A DNA stretch of 47,499 bases from CALZBJ01 sp945619025 (GTDB lineage Bacteria; Pseudomonadota; Gammaproteobacteria; Cardiobacteriales; Wohlfahrtiimonadaceae), in assembly GCA_945619025.1 (NCBI GenBank), contig CALZBJ010000013.1, forward strand, positions 1 through 47,499, written 5' to 3'. The position numbers and the translations under genes are program-made. How positions within the stretch are numbered: position 1 is the stretch's first letter; each line of letters starts with the position of its first letter. Under the pieces are notes generated by a model. That model did not search any database. It saw only the letters and a program-made list of their open reading frames with translations, and was not told where the DNA came from. Positions 15,437 to 23,388 of this stretch are shown here, piece after piece.

Positions 15437-16291
15437 ATGAGAAAACGATTAAAACGAACGATTGCGATAGTGGCGACGGTATTAATCCTGAGTAGCACTG
15501 GCCTCCTCTACTCGTTCTATAAGACGCTGTTAATCCCGAGCTGTGGGAAAAAAGTCACGGATGAAGCGCTTCTTTATTATGAAAAGGTGGGGAATCAGCT
15601 GGAGGCCTGGCTTGATCAAACCGGCGAAACGCTCGCGATTATCGGCCGTAAAGGGCAAGATCTTGAGAAGCACGGCATGATCTATTCCCATCTCGCGTTT
15701 GTAAAAAAAGAAGCGCACGGCTGGTTTGTTTATCATCTATTAAACGCGTGCCCGACGGATGTTGGCGAACTTCATCGGGAAAATTTAGCCCATTTTTTTA
15801 AAGTTACCAACGCGCCCCACAGCGTATCCATTGTGATTCCAGAGCGGGATATTCAAGCAAAATTGAGCACGCTTTTAGATAATCCTGACGCGATTGCCCC
15901 CTTATTTGAGGCGGATTATAGTGCGGTTGCCTCCCCTTTTAATGCCATCACCCAAAATAGTAATGGCTGGATTTTAGAAGTGTATGCCAAAGCGCTCGAC
16001 CCGAATATTATTACTCGACGCGATGCGGCTAGCTTTTTACGCACAGCCGATTACCAGCCGATGGCGCTCTATAAAGGCACGATTTATCAATGGGTTTCAA
16101 AGACCTTTATTCCCAACATTACCCTTAAAGATCATGATGCCGAGAATCTCAAAGCAGGCCGAATTGAATTTAATAGCGCGGAATCGGTGATGCAGTTTAT
16201 CGCCCGAAAGAGCCTGCCGATTTCCCATTGCACAGCGCCATTTGAAGCGGTTCATGCCAATGCGTGCGAGGTAAAAAATGCCCAAGAATAA
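15437..16291 (+). CDS. DUF2145-like membrane-anchored or secreted protein, 284 aa
   Basis: The N-terminus is basic (MRKRLKRT) followed by a single hydrophobic segment (IAIVATVLILSSTGLLYSFY), giving a signal anchor or signal peptide and a periplasmic body. The body contains IGRKGQDLEKHGMIYSHLAF and WFVYHLLNACPTDVGEL, which match what I know of the DUF2145 family (GRxGQDLxxxGLxYSHxG, then HLLNxC). No activity is established for that family. The ATG at 15437 has AAGGA 6 bases upstream; a TTG at 15431 is possible but worse. The composition is like the chromosome backbone, unlike the operon that follows. Confidence 0.8.
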   Translation: MRKRLKRTIAIVATVLILSSTGLLYSFYKTLLIPSCGKKVTDEALLYYEKVGNQLEAWLDQTGETLAIIGRKGQDLEKHGMIYSHLAFVKKEAHGWFVYHLLNACPTDVGELHRENLAHFFKVTNAPHSVSIVIPERDIQAKLSTLLDNPDAIAPLFEADYSAVASPFNAITQNSNGWILEVYAKALDPNIITRRDAASFLRTADYQPMALYKGTIYQWVSKTFIPNITLKDHDAENLKAGRIEFNSAESVMQFIARKSLPISHCTAPFEAVHANACEVKNAQE

Positions 16292-16398
16292 ATAGAACAT
16301 AAGAGACTTAAGCAATTTCAATAAATACACTGGCTTGAGAAAAATAATCGCGTTTTATTTTAAATATAATAAGATTGTACTTAATTTCACCAACAAGC

Positions 16399-16427
16399 TT
16401 CATCTTTTAATGTAAAGACCCTATAAT
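16399..16427 (+). promoter_or_regulatory. Candidate promoter of the helicase/ATPase operon
   Basis: A perfect TATAAT (16422-16427) lies 33 bases before the chosen start. A weak -35 (TTCATC, 16399-16404) is 17 bases upstream. It is the only good -10 in the gap after the DUF2145-like gene, and the leader it gives is very short. Confidence 0.5.
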
Positions 16428-16459
16428 CATAAGATGTTATTTATTTTTTGATAGTGAAA

Positions 16460-18637
16460 ATGCTGGATACAAAGCACAATGTCATAAAAAGAACCATCAT
16501 CAACCCTTTTATCAAAAATATTGAAGATGATTTCTACCATCAAGCATTAAAGAACGCTTGTTCCTACGACTGTATGGTGGGTTATTTCAATAGTGCCTCT
16601 CTTAAGGTTCTGTCCACTTCTATACTCTATTATCTATCATCAAACTGTGATCATAAAATGAGGCTTATTATTAGCCCATTTTTATCAAAACAAGATTTAA
16701 ATACTCTAAAAAATCTTTATCTCAATCAAAAAAGTTTATCAAGCATATTCAGGTTTTTCCAACTATCTGAAGACACCTTACAAAATGAGACCCTTAAGGC
16801 TTTAGCATATCTCATCTATATCGACCGTATTGAAATCAAATTAGCCATTCCTAAAAATGGTTTATTTCATGCTAAATGCTGGTTATTTCAACAAAATGAT
16901 CTGAGTGAAATTATTATTCATGGTTCTGGAAACCATACCTATAGTGGTCTGACTAAGAATTTTGAATATATGGTTCTAGAACATTCCTTAAATAGTGACG
17001 AGGAAGCACTCATATGCAAAACAATGAGGGATCATTTTGAGTTAATATGGAATCACAAATTCCCTAACATTTTGACTGCAAACTTAACTCTTGGCACTAT
17101 TAATTTTTTATTAAAAAGTTTTCAAAAAGAAGATTTTAACAGTCAGTTAAATATTGTTAAGTCTTTAGCAGAAGCCATTAAACAAGAATACAAAGAGAAT
17201 ATAATGGATGATCTATTTTTAAAAAGCGATGCTGAAAAAATCATCAGCAGTTACCAGCCAATAGACTTAAGCATTCCGCATTGGCTGAACTATAAGAGCG
17301 GTGATTATAAACATCAAGGTGATGCCATTAATGCTTGGTTTGAAAACGGCAAAAAAGGAATACTCTCAATTGCCACAGGTGGCGGGAAAACGATCACCTC
17401 TTTAATTGCAGCCACGCTATTAAGTAAACAACTGGATTCTTTATTAGTAGTGATATCCGTTCCGACCAAAGCACTCATGGAGCAGTGGCAATCTGAAGTA
17501 AAATTGTTTGGATTAGATGCAATTAATTTCAACCATTTTCCAAATAAACAGCAGAAAAATAATGCCATCAAGAAAGCTGGTAAGCTATTGAAATTTAAAT
17601 CTTCTAAAGTTGAAGTAATAATTTTATCTCATGATGCTTTAAAGTCAGATCTAGTCAGAGAGCTAGAAAAGTGCTCTTCATCTACCCCTATGCTTCTTAT
17701 TGCCGATGAAGTACATAATTTAGGGAGCGATGGATTTATAAGTAACCCTCCTCAATTTTTCCACTATAAACTTGGCCTATCAGCAACAGCTATTCGACAA
17801 TACGATTCAGAAGGGACTGCCTTTTTATTTGATTATTTTGGCAAAGTTATTTTTGATTACCCTCTTGAGGAAGCAATTGGAAAATGTTTGACAACCTATA
17901 AGTATTATACTCATACACTCACTTTAACCACTGAAGAAGAATATTTATTTAGCGAACTCACTGAAAAAATAAAACGTCTATCCTATGCGGCAACAATGAG
18001 TAAACACAGCGATGAATTTAAACTTTGGTCAAACTATTGTATTCAACGTAGACGTATCATCGAAACAGCCTCACAAAAAATTAATAAACTCAAAGAAACA
18101 CTAGATAAAAATCATAAAGAAATTGCATATACATTACTTTTTTGTAGCGATAAAGACCCTGAGCAATTAGAGCAAGTTAATAATCTTTTACATGCGTATC
18201 ATATTAACTATCACCAGATTACAGGACAAGAAACATCTAATATTGCTTTATTAAACCATCTTATTGGTGATTACAATAGTGGAAAATTACAAGTATTAAC
18301 CTCAAAACGTGTTCTTGATGAGGGTTTTAATGTTCCGCAAACAAAAACAGCCTACCTCTTGGCAAGCAATACTACAAAAAAGCAGTGGGTACAGCGATTA
18401 GGTCGTGTGTTACGACAAGCCCCTGGGAAAGAATTTGCGGAAGTGCATGACTTTATAGTACTCCCCACGATTAACGATGAAAATATTGACAGTGACTTCA
18501 TTAATTTACTCAAATCTGAGAGTGAACGTATATTCTTTTTTTCTAAAAATTCTACGAATGGGGTCGAACAAGGGGGAAGTGTTCGTATTCTTACACAGAT
18601 ACTTAACATTATTGATAATAATACTGAAAAGGAGTAA
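16460..18637 (+). CDS. PLD-like nuclease/SF2 DEAD-family helicase fusion, 725 aa (putative defence protein)
   Basis: Numbering is from the ATG at 16460; in-frame TTG (16448) and GTG (16454) starts are possible because no start has a clear ribosome-binding site. Residues ~1-200 resemble a phospholipase-D/HKD-type domain: GYFNSASLKVL near 40, then H137-A-K139 followed by GSGNHTYSGLTKNFEYMVLE, the HxK and GSxN elements with the downstream N-x-E. Residues ~270-690 are a superfamily 2 helicase: TGGGKT (K310), ADEVH as motif II (416-419), LSAT as motif III (~441-443), VLDEGFNVPQ and QRLGRVLRQ as motifs V/VI. Such fusions are common in restriction and anti-phage loci. It heads a tight four-gene operon. 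Codon use is AT-rich, suggesting acquisition. Confidence 0.88.
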   Translation: MLDTKHNVIKRTIINPFIKNIEDDFYHQALKNACSYDCMVGYFNSASLKVLSTSILYYLSSNCDHKMRLIISPFLSKQDLNTLKNLYLNQKSLSSIFRFFQLSEDTLQNETLKALAYLIYIDRIEIKLAIPKNGLFHAKCWLFQQNDLSEIIIHGSGNHTYSGLTKNFEYMVLEHSLNSDEEALICKTMRDHFELIWNHKFPNILTANLTLGTINFLLKSFQKEDFNSQLNIVKSLAEAIKQEYKENIMDDLFLKSDAEKIISSYQPIDLSIPHWLNYKSGDYKHQGDAINAWFENGKKGILSIATGGGKTITSLIAATLLSKQLDSLLVVISVPTKALMEQWQSEVKLFGLDAINFNHFPNKQQKNNAIKKAGKLLKFKSSKVEVIILSHDALKSDLVRELEKCSSSTPMLLIADEVHNLGSDGFISNPPQFFHYKLGLSATAIRQYDSEGTAFLFDYFGKVIFDYPLEEAIGKCLTTYKYYTHTLTLTTEEEYLFSELTEKIKRLSYAATMSKHSDEFKLWSNYCIQRRRIIETASQKINKLKETLDKNHKEIAYTLLFCSDKDPEQLEQVNNLLHAYHINYHQITGQETSNIALLNHLIGDYNSGKLQVLTSKRVLDEGFNVPQTKTAYLLASNTTKKQWVQRLGRVLRQAPGKEFAEVHDFIVLPTINDENIDSDFINLLKSESERIFFFSKNSTNGVEQGGSVRILTQILNIIDNNTEKE

Positions 18638-18640
18638 TTC

Positions 18641-18847
18641 ATGTCAATCTCTACTAAAAAAATTCAAAAAATGCTTGAGGAAGAGTTTTCTCCTGAAGCA
18701 TTTGAAGAAAATTCTGATTTTTTAACTCGTCTTGCTAAAGATATTTATGCAATTGAAAACAGCTATGGCCCGGGATCTGACAAACAAAAAATAGATGATA
18801 TACAAAGCAATATATCTATGAGATCCAACGACTTTATAATTAAATAA
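18641..18847 (+). CDS. Small acidic protein of the defence-like operon, 68 aa
   Basis: It starts 3 bases after the helicase stop with GGAG overlapping the helicase 3' end, so coupled translation is likely. The sequence (MSISTKKIQKMLEEEFSPEAF..., then FLTRLAKDIYAIENSY) is helical and charged with no membrane segment. It was not recognised. Its conserved-looking slot between helicase and ATPase suggests a small subunit or adaptor of the same complex rather than a toxin, but nothing in the sequence proves that. Confidence 0.7.
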   Translation: MSISTKKIQKMLEEEFSPEAFEENSDFLTRLAKDIYAIENSYGPGSDKQKIDDIQSNISMRSNDFIIK

Positions 18848-18867
18848 CTATACGAGACATATTCATA

Positions 18868-20976
18868 ATGAAATTAATTCGAGCATCTATACAAAACTTT
18901 AGACTGTTAAAAGATATTACTTTAGATTTTTCCATAGATTCTAATAAACCCTTAACCGTTATTAGAGCCGCTAATGAATCGGGCAAAACCACTTGTGAAT
19001 ATGCCTTAATGTGGGGGCTATGGGGTGAGCAAGCATTACCTTCTAAAAAATATAACGATTTTCTCATTTTTCCGATAGATATAATGGAACGTGACCCTGA
19101 GGTTACAACAAAAGTTGAGATAGATTTCATTGTGCCCTCTCCAAATGGAAAAATACCTATATCATATAGATTGATTCGGACATGTTTTTTCTCTCAATCA
19201 AACTCAAATAAAATTAATGATACGCTTGATCTCTACGAAATAAAGAGCTCTGGATTAGTGCGACTTGCTGATTCGGCTGCAAAAAAACTCATTGATTCGA
19301 TTCTCCCTCTATCACTAAAAGACATTTACTTTACAGATGGCGATCGAGCAATGACCTTCATAGAGCAAGGAACACAAGATAGCATAAAAAAGCGCCGGGT
19401 TAAGAATGCTATTCGTTCATTACTATCGCTAGATGAGCTCGAGGCTTCTGTACGCCATCTAAAAAATGTCGAGATGAAATTTGAAGGGCAAATTGATAAT
19501 AAAAACTACGCAAAAATAGTTACTGAGCTCAATCAGATAATCGAATTTCACGAAGAATCGATAAACGACTACAATGAAGAACTAGAAGAGCTCTATAACA
19601 CACGGGAAAACGTAAAGCATGATCTCAAAAAATACAATGGACAAATAGAAGAGATTATCAAACAAGGCGATAAAAAAAGACTCATCGAAGAGCGTGCTTC
19701 TCTAGAGAAAAAAATTATGCGTACTGAAAGTAGCCAAGCACAAGTGCTTATGGGATTGCGTGACCTTGTTCATCATGAGCAAGCCTCTCTGATATTTTTA
19801 TCAGAAAGTTTTAATAAAGCCAAACAATTTTTAAAAGGCTTAAAAGATAAGCAACAACTCCCTAAAGCTAATATCCCTATCCTACAAGAGTTACTTGAGA
19901 ATCAAACCTGTTTTTGTGGTGCATCGCTTGATGCAAATACCAGCATTGGCTTGAGCAATATAGAAAAAATTAAAAAAACTATTAATGAGAGTGCTGATGC
20001 TGATAGAAAAACAGAAATAGCTACTAGCCTTCATTTCCAGGTCGTCAATATTGATACGAGCAATGCGTTAACTGCATGGATGCAAGCATATAGCCAAAAA
20101 ATGCAAAGTTATTACAATTTTGGAAACACAAAAACAGAAGAAGAATATCAGCTGTATACCCTCAATCAAACCATTGATTCTATTAAAGATGGTGCCCTAG
20201 AGGGCCTGCGTCTAGCACAACAAAAATTAAATTCTGAATATACCCATGTCGTTGCAAATATAAGTCGACAAGAGACTAAGCTTGACATTGCAAAAGCAAA
20301 GATAAGTGACTTAGAAGAGGAGAAGAAAAAAGCCACAAAAAAAGTTAATACAAATGATACTGGCATTCGCAAAGCAACTGTAGCACAGATCCTTAAAAAT
20401 GGATTTAGCAATATCCTCGATCGCATAAATAACGATGAGCTTAAGAAAGTAAGTGATGAAATGAACCGAATCTTTTTAGAAATGATTGGTTCCGCTCCGG
20501 ATGCAAATGACTTCTCTTCAATCACTAAAGCAGAGCTTAGTCCTGAATACGAAATTTTAGTATACGGCAATCAAAACCAACTGATTAATCCTGACCAAGA
20601 CTTAAATGGGGCCTCTAGACGAGCTATTACACTCGCATTTATATTAGCACTTACCAAGGTTTCAGAAGTAGAAGCACCCAACGTTATTGATACTCCATTA
20701 GGAATGATGTCCGGATATGTTAAGCAGTCTGTACTAAACCAAATGATAAAAGAAGGGAATCAAATTGTTTTATTTCTAACGCACGATGAAATCAACGGAG
20801 TTGAGTTAATCATAGATCAATATGCAGGGAATATATACACCCTAACTAACCCATCTCATTATCCGAAAATGTTAAAAAATAAACCAAATGTGCCGGATGC
20901 AAGAATCATTCGATGTGAATGCACACACAGAGATTCATGCAATATTTGCGAAAGAATTGATTATCAAGGAGCATAA
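18868..20976 (+). CDS. DndD/Rad50-like SMC-family ATPase, 702 aa
   Basis: The N-terminal ABC half has LIRASIQNFRLLKDITLDF and Walker A ANESGKTT (residues 35-42), and FTDGDR near 155-160 corresponds to the FFDGE-type segment of DndD-like proteins. Long coiled coils span ~200-300 and ~440-500, separated by a hook-like turn with C348-F-C350-G. The C-terminal half carries a signature-like LNGASRRAITLAFILAL (579-595), Walker B NVIDTPLG (~605-612) and the H-loop FLTHDE (~636-641). The tail has an unusual cysteine cluster C683-x-C685-H687-C691-x2-C694. The family folds and senses DNA in defence (DndD, Lamassu, Wadjet relatives). The ribosome-binding site is weak, and the gene lies 20 bases after the 68-aa gene. 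Confidence 0.88.
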   Translation: MKLIRASIQNFRLLKDITLDFSIDSNKPLTVIRAANESGKTTCEYALMWGLWGEQALPSKKYNDFLIFPIDIMERDPEVTTKVEIDFIVPSPNGKIPISYRLIRTCFFSQSNSNKINDTLDLYEIKSSGLVRLADSAAKKLIDSILPLSLKDIYFTDGDRAMTFIEQGTQDSIKKRRVKNAIRSLLSLDELEASVRHLKNVEMKFEGQIDNKNYAKIVTELNQIIEFHEESINDYNEELEELYNTRENVKHDLKKYNGQIEEIIKQGDKKRLIEERASLEKKIMRTESSQAQVLMGLRDLVHHEQASLIFLSESFNKAKQFLKGLKDKQQLPKANIPILQELLENQTCFCGASLDANTSIGLSNIEKIKKTINESADADRKTEIATSLHFQVVNIDTSNALTAWMQAYSQKMQSYYNFGNTKTEEEYQLYTLNQTIDSIKDGALEGLRLAQQKLNSEYTHVVANISRQETKLDIAKAKISDLEEEKKKATKKVNTNDTGIRKATVAQILKNGFSNILDRINNDELKKVSDEMNRIFLEMIGSAPDANDFSSITKAELSPEYEILVYGNQNQLINPDQDLNGASRRAITLAFILALTKVSEVEAPNVIDTPLGMMSGYVKQSVLNQMIKEGNQIVLFLTHDEINGVELIIDQYAGNIYTLTNPSHYPKMLKNKPNVPDARIIRCECTHRDSCNICERIDYQGA

Positions 20977-20982
20977 TTAACC

Positions 20983-21426
20983 ATGTCTATCCACAACCCA
21001 TTTGCAAGCTACCAAATTGCTATACCAAAAAAACACTCCGATCGCATCAAGCAATATTGTAAACAATCAAATTCACAAGAGAACATGGCTTTTACTCCAT
21101 TTAATAGACAAGTTGATTTTTGGTACTTTTCCTTTTTATACGCCAGTAAACATGAATTAGATTTACAATATTATGCTTCTAGCGATCTTACTAATATTAC
21201 GGCAGCAAGTATTTTATCAAATTATCACATTATCCACATGCAAATGGCATACTTAGCCAAATGCTCAGATATTGATGACCTTGATAATTCAAAAGCTATT
21301 TTTGATCATATTAGCCAACTCGCTTATGCGGGCATTCCTCATGTTCTGAACATATTAAAAGATTCAGATAATGATACACCATTGTTTAATATTTTAGATA
21401 CCATTGAGGAAGCCACAAAAGATTAA
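20983..21426 (+). CDS. 147-aa protein ending the defence-like operon
   Basis: It starts 6 bases after the ATPase stop with AAGGAG placed inside the ATPase 3' end. It has no signal peptide. The body includes IAIPKKHSDRIKQYCKQ, FTPFNRQVDFWYFSFLYASK and mostly helical segments to the end. By eye the PKKHxxR...F..F.R.VDFW.F pattern reminds me of small proteins annotated as dnd-system-associated, but I cannot verify this. It is probably the small partner of the ATPase. A strong terminator follows, closing the operon. Confidence 0.78.
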   Translation: MSIHNPFASYQIAIPKKHSDRIKQYCKQSNSQENMAFTPFNRQVDFWYFSFLYASKHELDLQYYASSDLTNITAASILSNYHIIHMQMAYLAKCSDIDDLDNSKAIFDHISQLAYAGIPHVLNILKDSDNDTPLFNILDTIEEATKD

Positions 21427-21446
21427 TTGATATTACCTCATTCTTC

Positions 21447-21478
21447 AAAAAGCAGAGTGTTTAAACACTCTGCTTTTC
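21447..21478. terminator. Bidirectional terminator between the defence-like operon and aceK
   Basis: A perfect 15-bp inverted repeat (21448-21462 with 21463-21477, centred on GTTTAAAC) contains the GCAGAGTG/CACTCTGC stem flanked by A and T runs. It serves both converging transcription units. Confidence 0.92.
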
Positions 21479-21509
21479 TAATTCCCATTACCCCCCCCTA
21501 TTAACCCAC

Positions 21510-23243
21510 TTAACTCGCATGAGAACTAAAGCGGTGTTTACAGGCGTAGGGTAAAATATCGGGGAGCACGTTGGAGTTGACCTTTTCTTGCACACCATTC
21601 CAATAATCGCACTCACACAGATCCGCATGTTCTTCCAAAAAGATCGCCTTTAATTCCGGATCGCTAATCAGATAGGTAGCAAATTCTTCGGGAAAAATAT
21701 CATCCTCGTAGACGGTATACCACGGCTGAGAGGAGTATTGATCCTCATTATTTTGCGCCTTAGGAATGACGCGAAAACGGCATTTACTGAGCGAGACAAT
21801 CTCATCATAATCGTAGAAAACAACGCGCCCGTGCCGGGTAACGCCAAAGTTTTTCGTTAAAAGATCCCCCGGGAAAAGCCCTGCGGTGGCGATATCTTTA
21901 ATGGAGCGCCCATAATCCTTCACAATCCGGCGTTTCTCCTCGGGATCCCCGGTTTTAATCTGGTCGAGGTAGCTATTTAACGGGATCATTCGGCGTTCGA
22001 TAAAGAGGTGCTTAATGATGAGCAGCTCCCCTTCGATCGAGATATTACTTTGGCAATATTTTTTAAGGGCGGTTAAACAATCCTCTGAAAAACGCGCAAG
22101 CGGGAACGCAACATGGGAAAACTCCCACACGTCCGCCATTCGCCCGACGCGGTCTGTCCGTTTTACCTTATGATATTTCTCTTGCACCTGTTTCGGCGTG
22201 ACATCTTTATAGATATATTCCGGATCTTTGATCAATTTATAGACATAGGGATAGGAATCGAGGGTAAAGACAAACATCACGAGCCCCGCAATGCCCGGCG
22301 CGACCTCAAATTGGTCCGTCGAGTGGCGCAGATGATAGAGAAAATAGCGATAAAATTCATTTTTTCCCTGCTTATGAAAGCCCAAAATCGTGTACCAATC
22401 GGCAATGTGTTTGCTTGGAATAATGGTTTTTAAAAAGCGGACAATCGCCGAGGGCACGTTAAATTCCGCTTTAAAATAGGCCCGTGAAAAACTGAAAATA
22501 TTAACAATGTCCGCCTCTTCATTTAAAAATGCATCCACATAGAGTTTCCCCTCGCGATTAAAGAGCGCAATCACAAAGGGATAACTATGGTTGTTGTGCA
22601 TGATGCGCCCAACGGCGTACGCGGATTTATTGCGGTAGAGAATCGGCGTTAAAATATGGATCTGAATATAGTTGGAAAGCCCGGAAAAATTCTGCCGATA
22701 ACGCTCAATGGCGCCGATAATATTATTACGATCGCGCGCAAGATCCTCAAAGGGGAGATTGATAGGAAGCTCGAGAAGAAGCCGCTCGATCTCATCCTCA
22801 AGGTGATGATCATCGGGATAATAACTGCGATAATCGGGAATATCTGATTGGATTAACCCTGTATCGATCGCCGGGTTAAAAAAGATGTAGCTATTGTTGT
22901 AATAACGCCGATTAAAGAGCTTACAAAAGACTGAATTATAAAAACTCTCGGCAAGCTCTGGCTGAGGATGCTCGTAGAGTTTATGCATATAACAGATCTT
23001 CACCGCCTGCCATAAAGGCTCGTTAAGCGTCTCCATATCGCACTCTTCTTGCAAGCGAGAGGTGGCCTCAGAAACCCGCTGATCATAGAGATCGACCTGC
23101 TCTTTTGCCGCATCATAAGCCGTTAGAAAATCTGCGGTTTCAAAGTAGTGCGCTGCCCGCCGATTATAATCGGTGAAAATTGCAAAGTGGCGATTAAACC
23201 CTTCTAAAATGAGCGTCGCCAACGCTTCTGCTGTCTCTTCCAT
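21510..23243 (-). CDS. aceK: Isocitrate dehydrogenase kinase/phosphatase AceK
   Basis: This bifunctional enzyme phosphorylates and dephosphorylates isocitrate dehydrogenase to direct isocitrate into the glyoxylate shunt. It has 577 residues, the family length. The N-terminal regulatory domain starts ATLILEGFNRHFAIFTDYNRRA. The kinase-like domain has ALFNREGKLYVDAFLNEEAD, a HLFIERRMIPLN segment, and the catalytic and metal region GLFPGDLLTKNFGVTRHGRVVFYDYDEIVSL. The C-terminus has FPEEFATYL and the DLCECDYWNGVQEK segment. It is the last gene of aceB-aceA-aceK, 145 bases after aceA, with a terminator-like hairpin in the gap that should lower its expression. Confidence 0.98.
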   Translation of the reverse strand: MEETAEALATLILEGFNRHFAIFTDYNRRAAHYFETADFLTAYDAAKEQVDLYDQRVSEATSRLQEECDMETLNEPLWQAVKICYMHKLYEHPQPELAESFYNSVFCKLFNRRYYNNSYIFFNPAIDTGLIQSDIPDYRSYYPDDHHLEDEIERLLLELPINLPFEDLARDRNNIIGAIERYRQNFSGLSNYIQIHILTPILYRNKSAYAVGRIMHNNHSYPFVIALFNREGKLYVDAFLNEEADIVNIFSFSRAYFKAEFNVPSAIVRFLKTIIPSKHIADWYTILGFHKQGKNEFYRYFLYHLRHSTDQFEVAPGIAGLVMFVFTLDSYPYVYKLIKDPEYIYKDVTPKQVQEKYHKVKRTDRVGRMADVWEFSHVAFPLARFSEDCLTALKKYCQSNISIEGELLIIKHLFIERRMIPLNSYLDQIKTGDPEEKRRIVKDYGRSIKDIATAGLFPGDLLTKNFGVTRHGRVVFYDYDEIVSLSKCRFRVIPKAQNNEDQYSSQPWYTVYEDDIFPEEFATYLISDPELKAIFLEEHADLCECDYWNGVQEKVNSNVLPDILPYACKHRFSSHAS

Positions 23244-23283
23244 ATCATCTCTTCCTACATTATTATCATTATTTTTAAAGAGG

Positions 23284-23321
23284 AAAAAGATAGGGCTCGG
23301 AGGAAGAAAACCCTATCTTTT
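23284..23321 (-). terminator. Terminator-like hairpin (attenuator) between aceA and aceK
   Basis: On the minus strand, AAAGATAGGG (from 23320) pairs with CCCTATCTTT (to 23286) over a 15-base loop and is followed by a short U-rich tail (TTTTTCCTCTTT). Partial termination here would set aceK below aceBA. E. coli also keeps aceK low with structures in this gap. Confidence 0.7.
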
Positions 23322-23326
23322 AAAGG

Positions 23327-23364
23327 GCTCTGCTTGCGGATTACGGTGCAAGCGGAGCTTTTTT
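23327..23364. repeat. Second hairpin in the aceA-aceK gap
   Basis: GCTCTGCTTGC (23327-23337) pairs with GCAAGCGGAGC (23348-23358) with one wobble. The T-run lies on the plus-strand side, so for the ace transcript this is a stable stem right after aceA. It could protect the aceBA message from 3' decay. Confidence 0.7.
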
Positions 23365-23388
23365 AATGATTCTAGCTAACAATCAATA

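Noticed and set aside
16460..21426. Assigning the operon to DISARM, Dnd/Dpt or Lamassu
   Set aside because: The DISARM drmA/drmB genes, the dndB/C/E modification genes and the LmuA/LmuC layout are all absent; only single parts resemble them.
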